From Myxococcales bacterium (lineage in GTDB: Bacteria > Myxococcota > Polyangia > Fen-1088): a stretch of 8,580 nucleotides of DNA. The notes below the pieces were generated by a model. That model did no database searches, was not told the origin of the DNA, and saw nothing but the letters and a program-made list of their open reading frames with translations. How positions within the stretch are numbered: position 1 is the first letter of the stretch; every line of letters starts with the position of its first letter. Location: contig PMLH01000509.1 in the NCBI GenBank assembly GCA_003159055.1, forward strand, positions 1 through 8,580. Reading direction: 5' to 3'. Made by a program: the position numbers and the translations under genes. This document shows, piece after piece, positions 8,225 to 8,580 of the stretch.

Positions 8225-8580
8225 CAGAAATACCCTTCCTGCTTCTTGGCTTCCATCGACGATGGCTGATCGTGATCGATAACCCGCCCTTCGCGCTCGG
8301 AGGTGCGAGCCGCGGCGATTTCGTGGATAACTTCGGCCAGCGTCTCGGCGTTGGACTCGACCGCGCCGGTGAGCGGGTAGCAGCCGAGCGTGCGGAACCT
8401 GACCTTCTTCATCATCGGCTGCTCGCCCGGACGCAGCGGCATGCGGTCATCGTCGACCATGATCAGCGCGCCGTCGCGCTCGACCACCGGCCGCACCTTG
8501 CTGTAGTAGAGCGGGACGATGGGTACCTTTTCCAGGTAGAGGTACTGCCAGATGTCGAGCTCGGTCCAATTGGAGAGCGG
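8224..8580 (-). CDS. cysD: Sulfate adenylyltransferase subunit 2 (CysD), C-terminal part, cut by the window edge
   Basis: The frame is open on the minus strand from the right edge and encodes the last 118 residues of CysD, the catalytic subunit of ATP sulfurylase that joins sulfate and ATP into APS with CysN as GTPase partner. Diagnostic stretches, counted from the edge, are [14 protein letters not shown] (1-14), IPIVPLYY-like [10 protein letters not shown] (19-28), RPVVERDG (30-37), LIMVDDDRM (39-47), [17 protein letters not shown] (60-76) and the C-terminal [12 protein letters not shown]. CysD proteins are about 300 residues, so roughly the first 180, including the PP-loop ATP site, lie beyond the window. 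The coding region continues past the first internal Met, so the short internal start near 8496 is not real. The stop codon TGA shares its A with the ATG of cysNC. The operon promoter must be to the right of the window. Confidence 0.96.
   Translation of the reverse strand, partial: PLSNWTELDIWQYLYLEKVPIVPLYYSKVRPVVERDGALIMVDDDRMPLRPGEQPMMKKVRFRTLGCYPLTGAVESNAETLAEVIHEIAAARTSEREGRVIDHDQPSSMEAKKQEGYF
8233..8240 (-). promoter_or_regulatory. Ribosome binding site of cysNC inside the cysD 3' end
   Basis: Read on the minus strand, AGGAAGGG ends eight bases before the cysNC ATG at 8224. It lies in the codons for the last residues of CysD, just before the TGATG stop/start overlap, so ribosomes finishing cysD are well placed to restart on cysNC. 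Confidence 0.65.

Noticed and set aside
1..8580. CRISPR arrays, tRNA or rRNA genes, insertion sequences, attachment sites
   Set aside because: Reading both strands gave no repeat-spacer pattern, no tRNA-like fold, no transposase or integrase motif and no long direct or inverted repeats.

Overview
The window is high-GC, densely coded bacterial DNA. The genes look proteobacterial: a cysNC fusion gene, a P1B copper pump with YHS and HMBD N-terminal domains, and an LxxC lipoprotein signal. A gammaproteobacterium of the Xanthomonadales type (Xanthomonadaceae or Rhodanobacteraceae) is plausible, but this is inferred from gene style and base composition, not from a marker gene. No RNA gene, insertion sequence, CRISPR array or phage gene was seen. 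No gap between genes exceeds about 80 bases.

Left half, + strand: the 3' end of an aldose 1-epimerase (galactose mutarotase) gene is followed by a gene for a glycoside hydrolase family 5 lipoprotein. A complete copper-exporting P1B-type ATPase gene comes next. It ends in a candidate rho-independent terminator whose stem overlaps the stop codon of the convergent neighbour, only 13 bases away.

Right half, - strand, read from the right edge leftward: cysD (partial, 3' part), cysNC, a DHH/DHHA1 phosphoesterase gene and a PAPS-type sulfotransferase gene. The junctions are very tight: TGATG between cysD and cysNC, ATGA between cysNC and the DHH gene, and 27 bases with a good Shine-Dalgarno before the sulfotransferase. 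They therefore look like one operon.

The right-hand genes make biochemical sense together. CysD and the CysN part make APS from sulfate and ATP, and the APS kinase part makes PAPS. The sulfotransferase would move the sulfuryl group to an unknown acceptor and release PAP. The DHH enzyme, from a superfamily that includes PAP phosphatases, may remove that PAP. This possible self-contained sulfation cassette (PAPS supply, use and by-product disposal) is the most interesting item in the window. The acceptor and the DHH substrate are not shown by the sequence.
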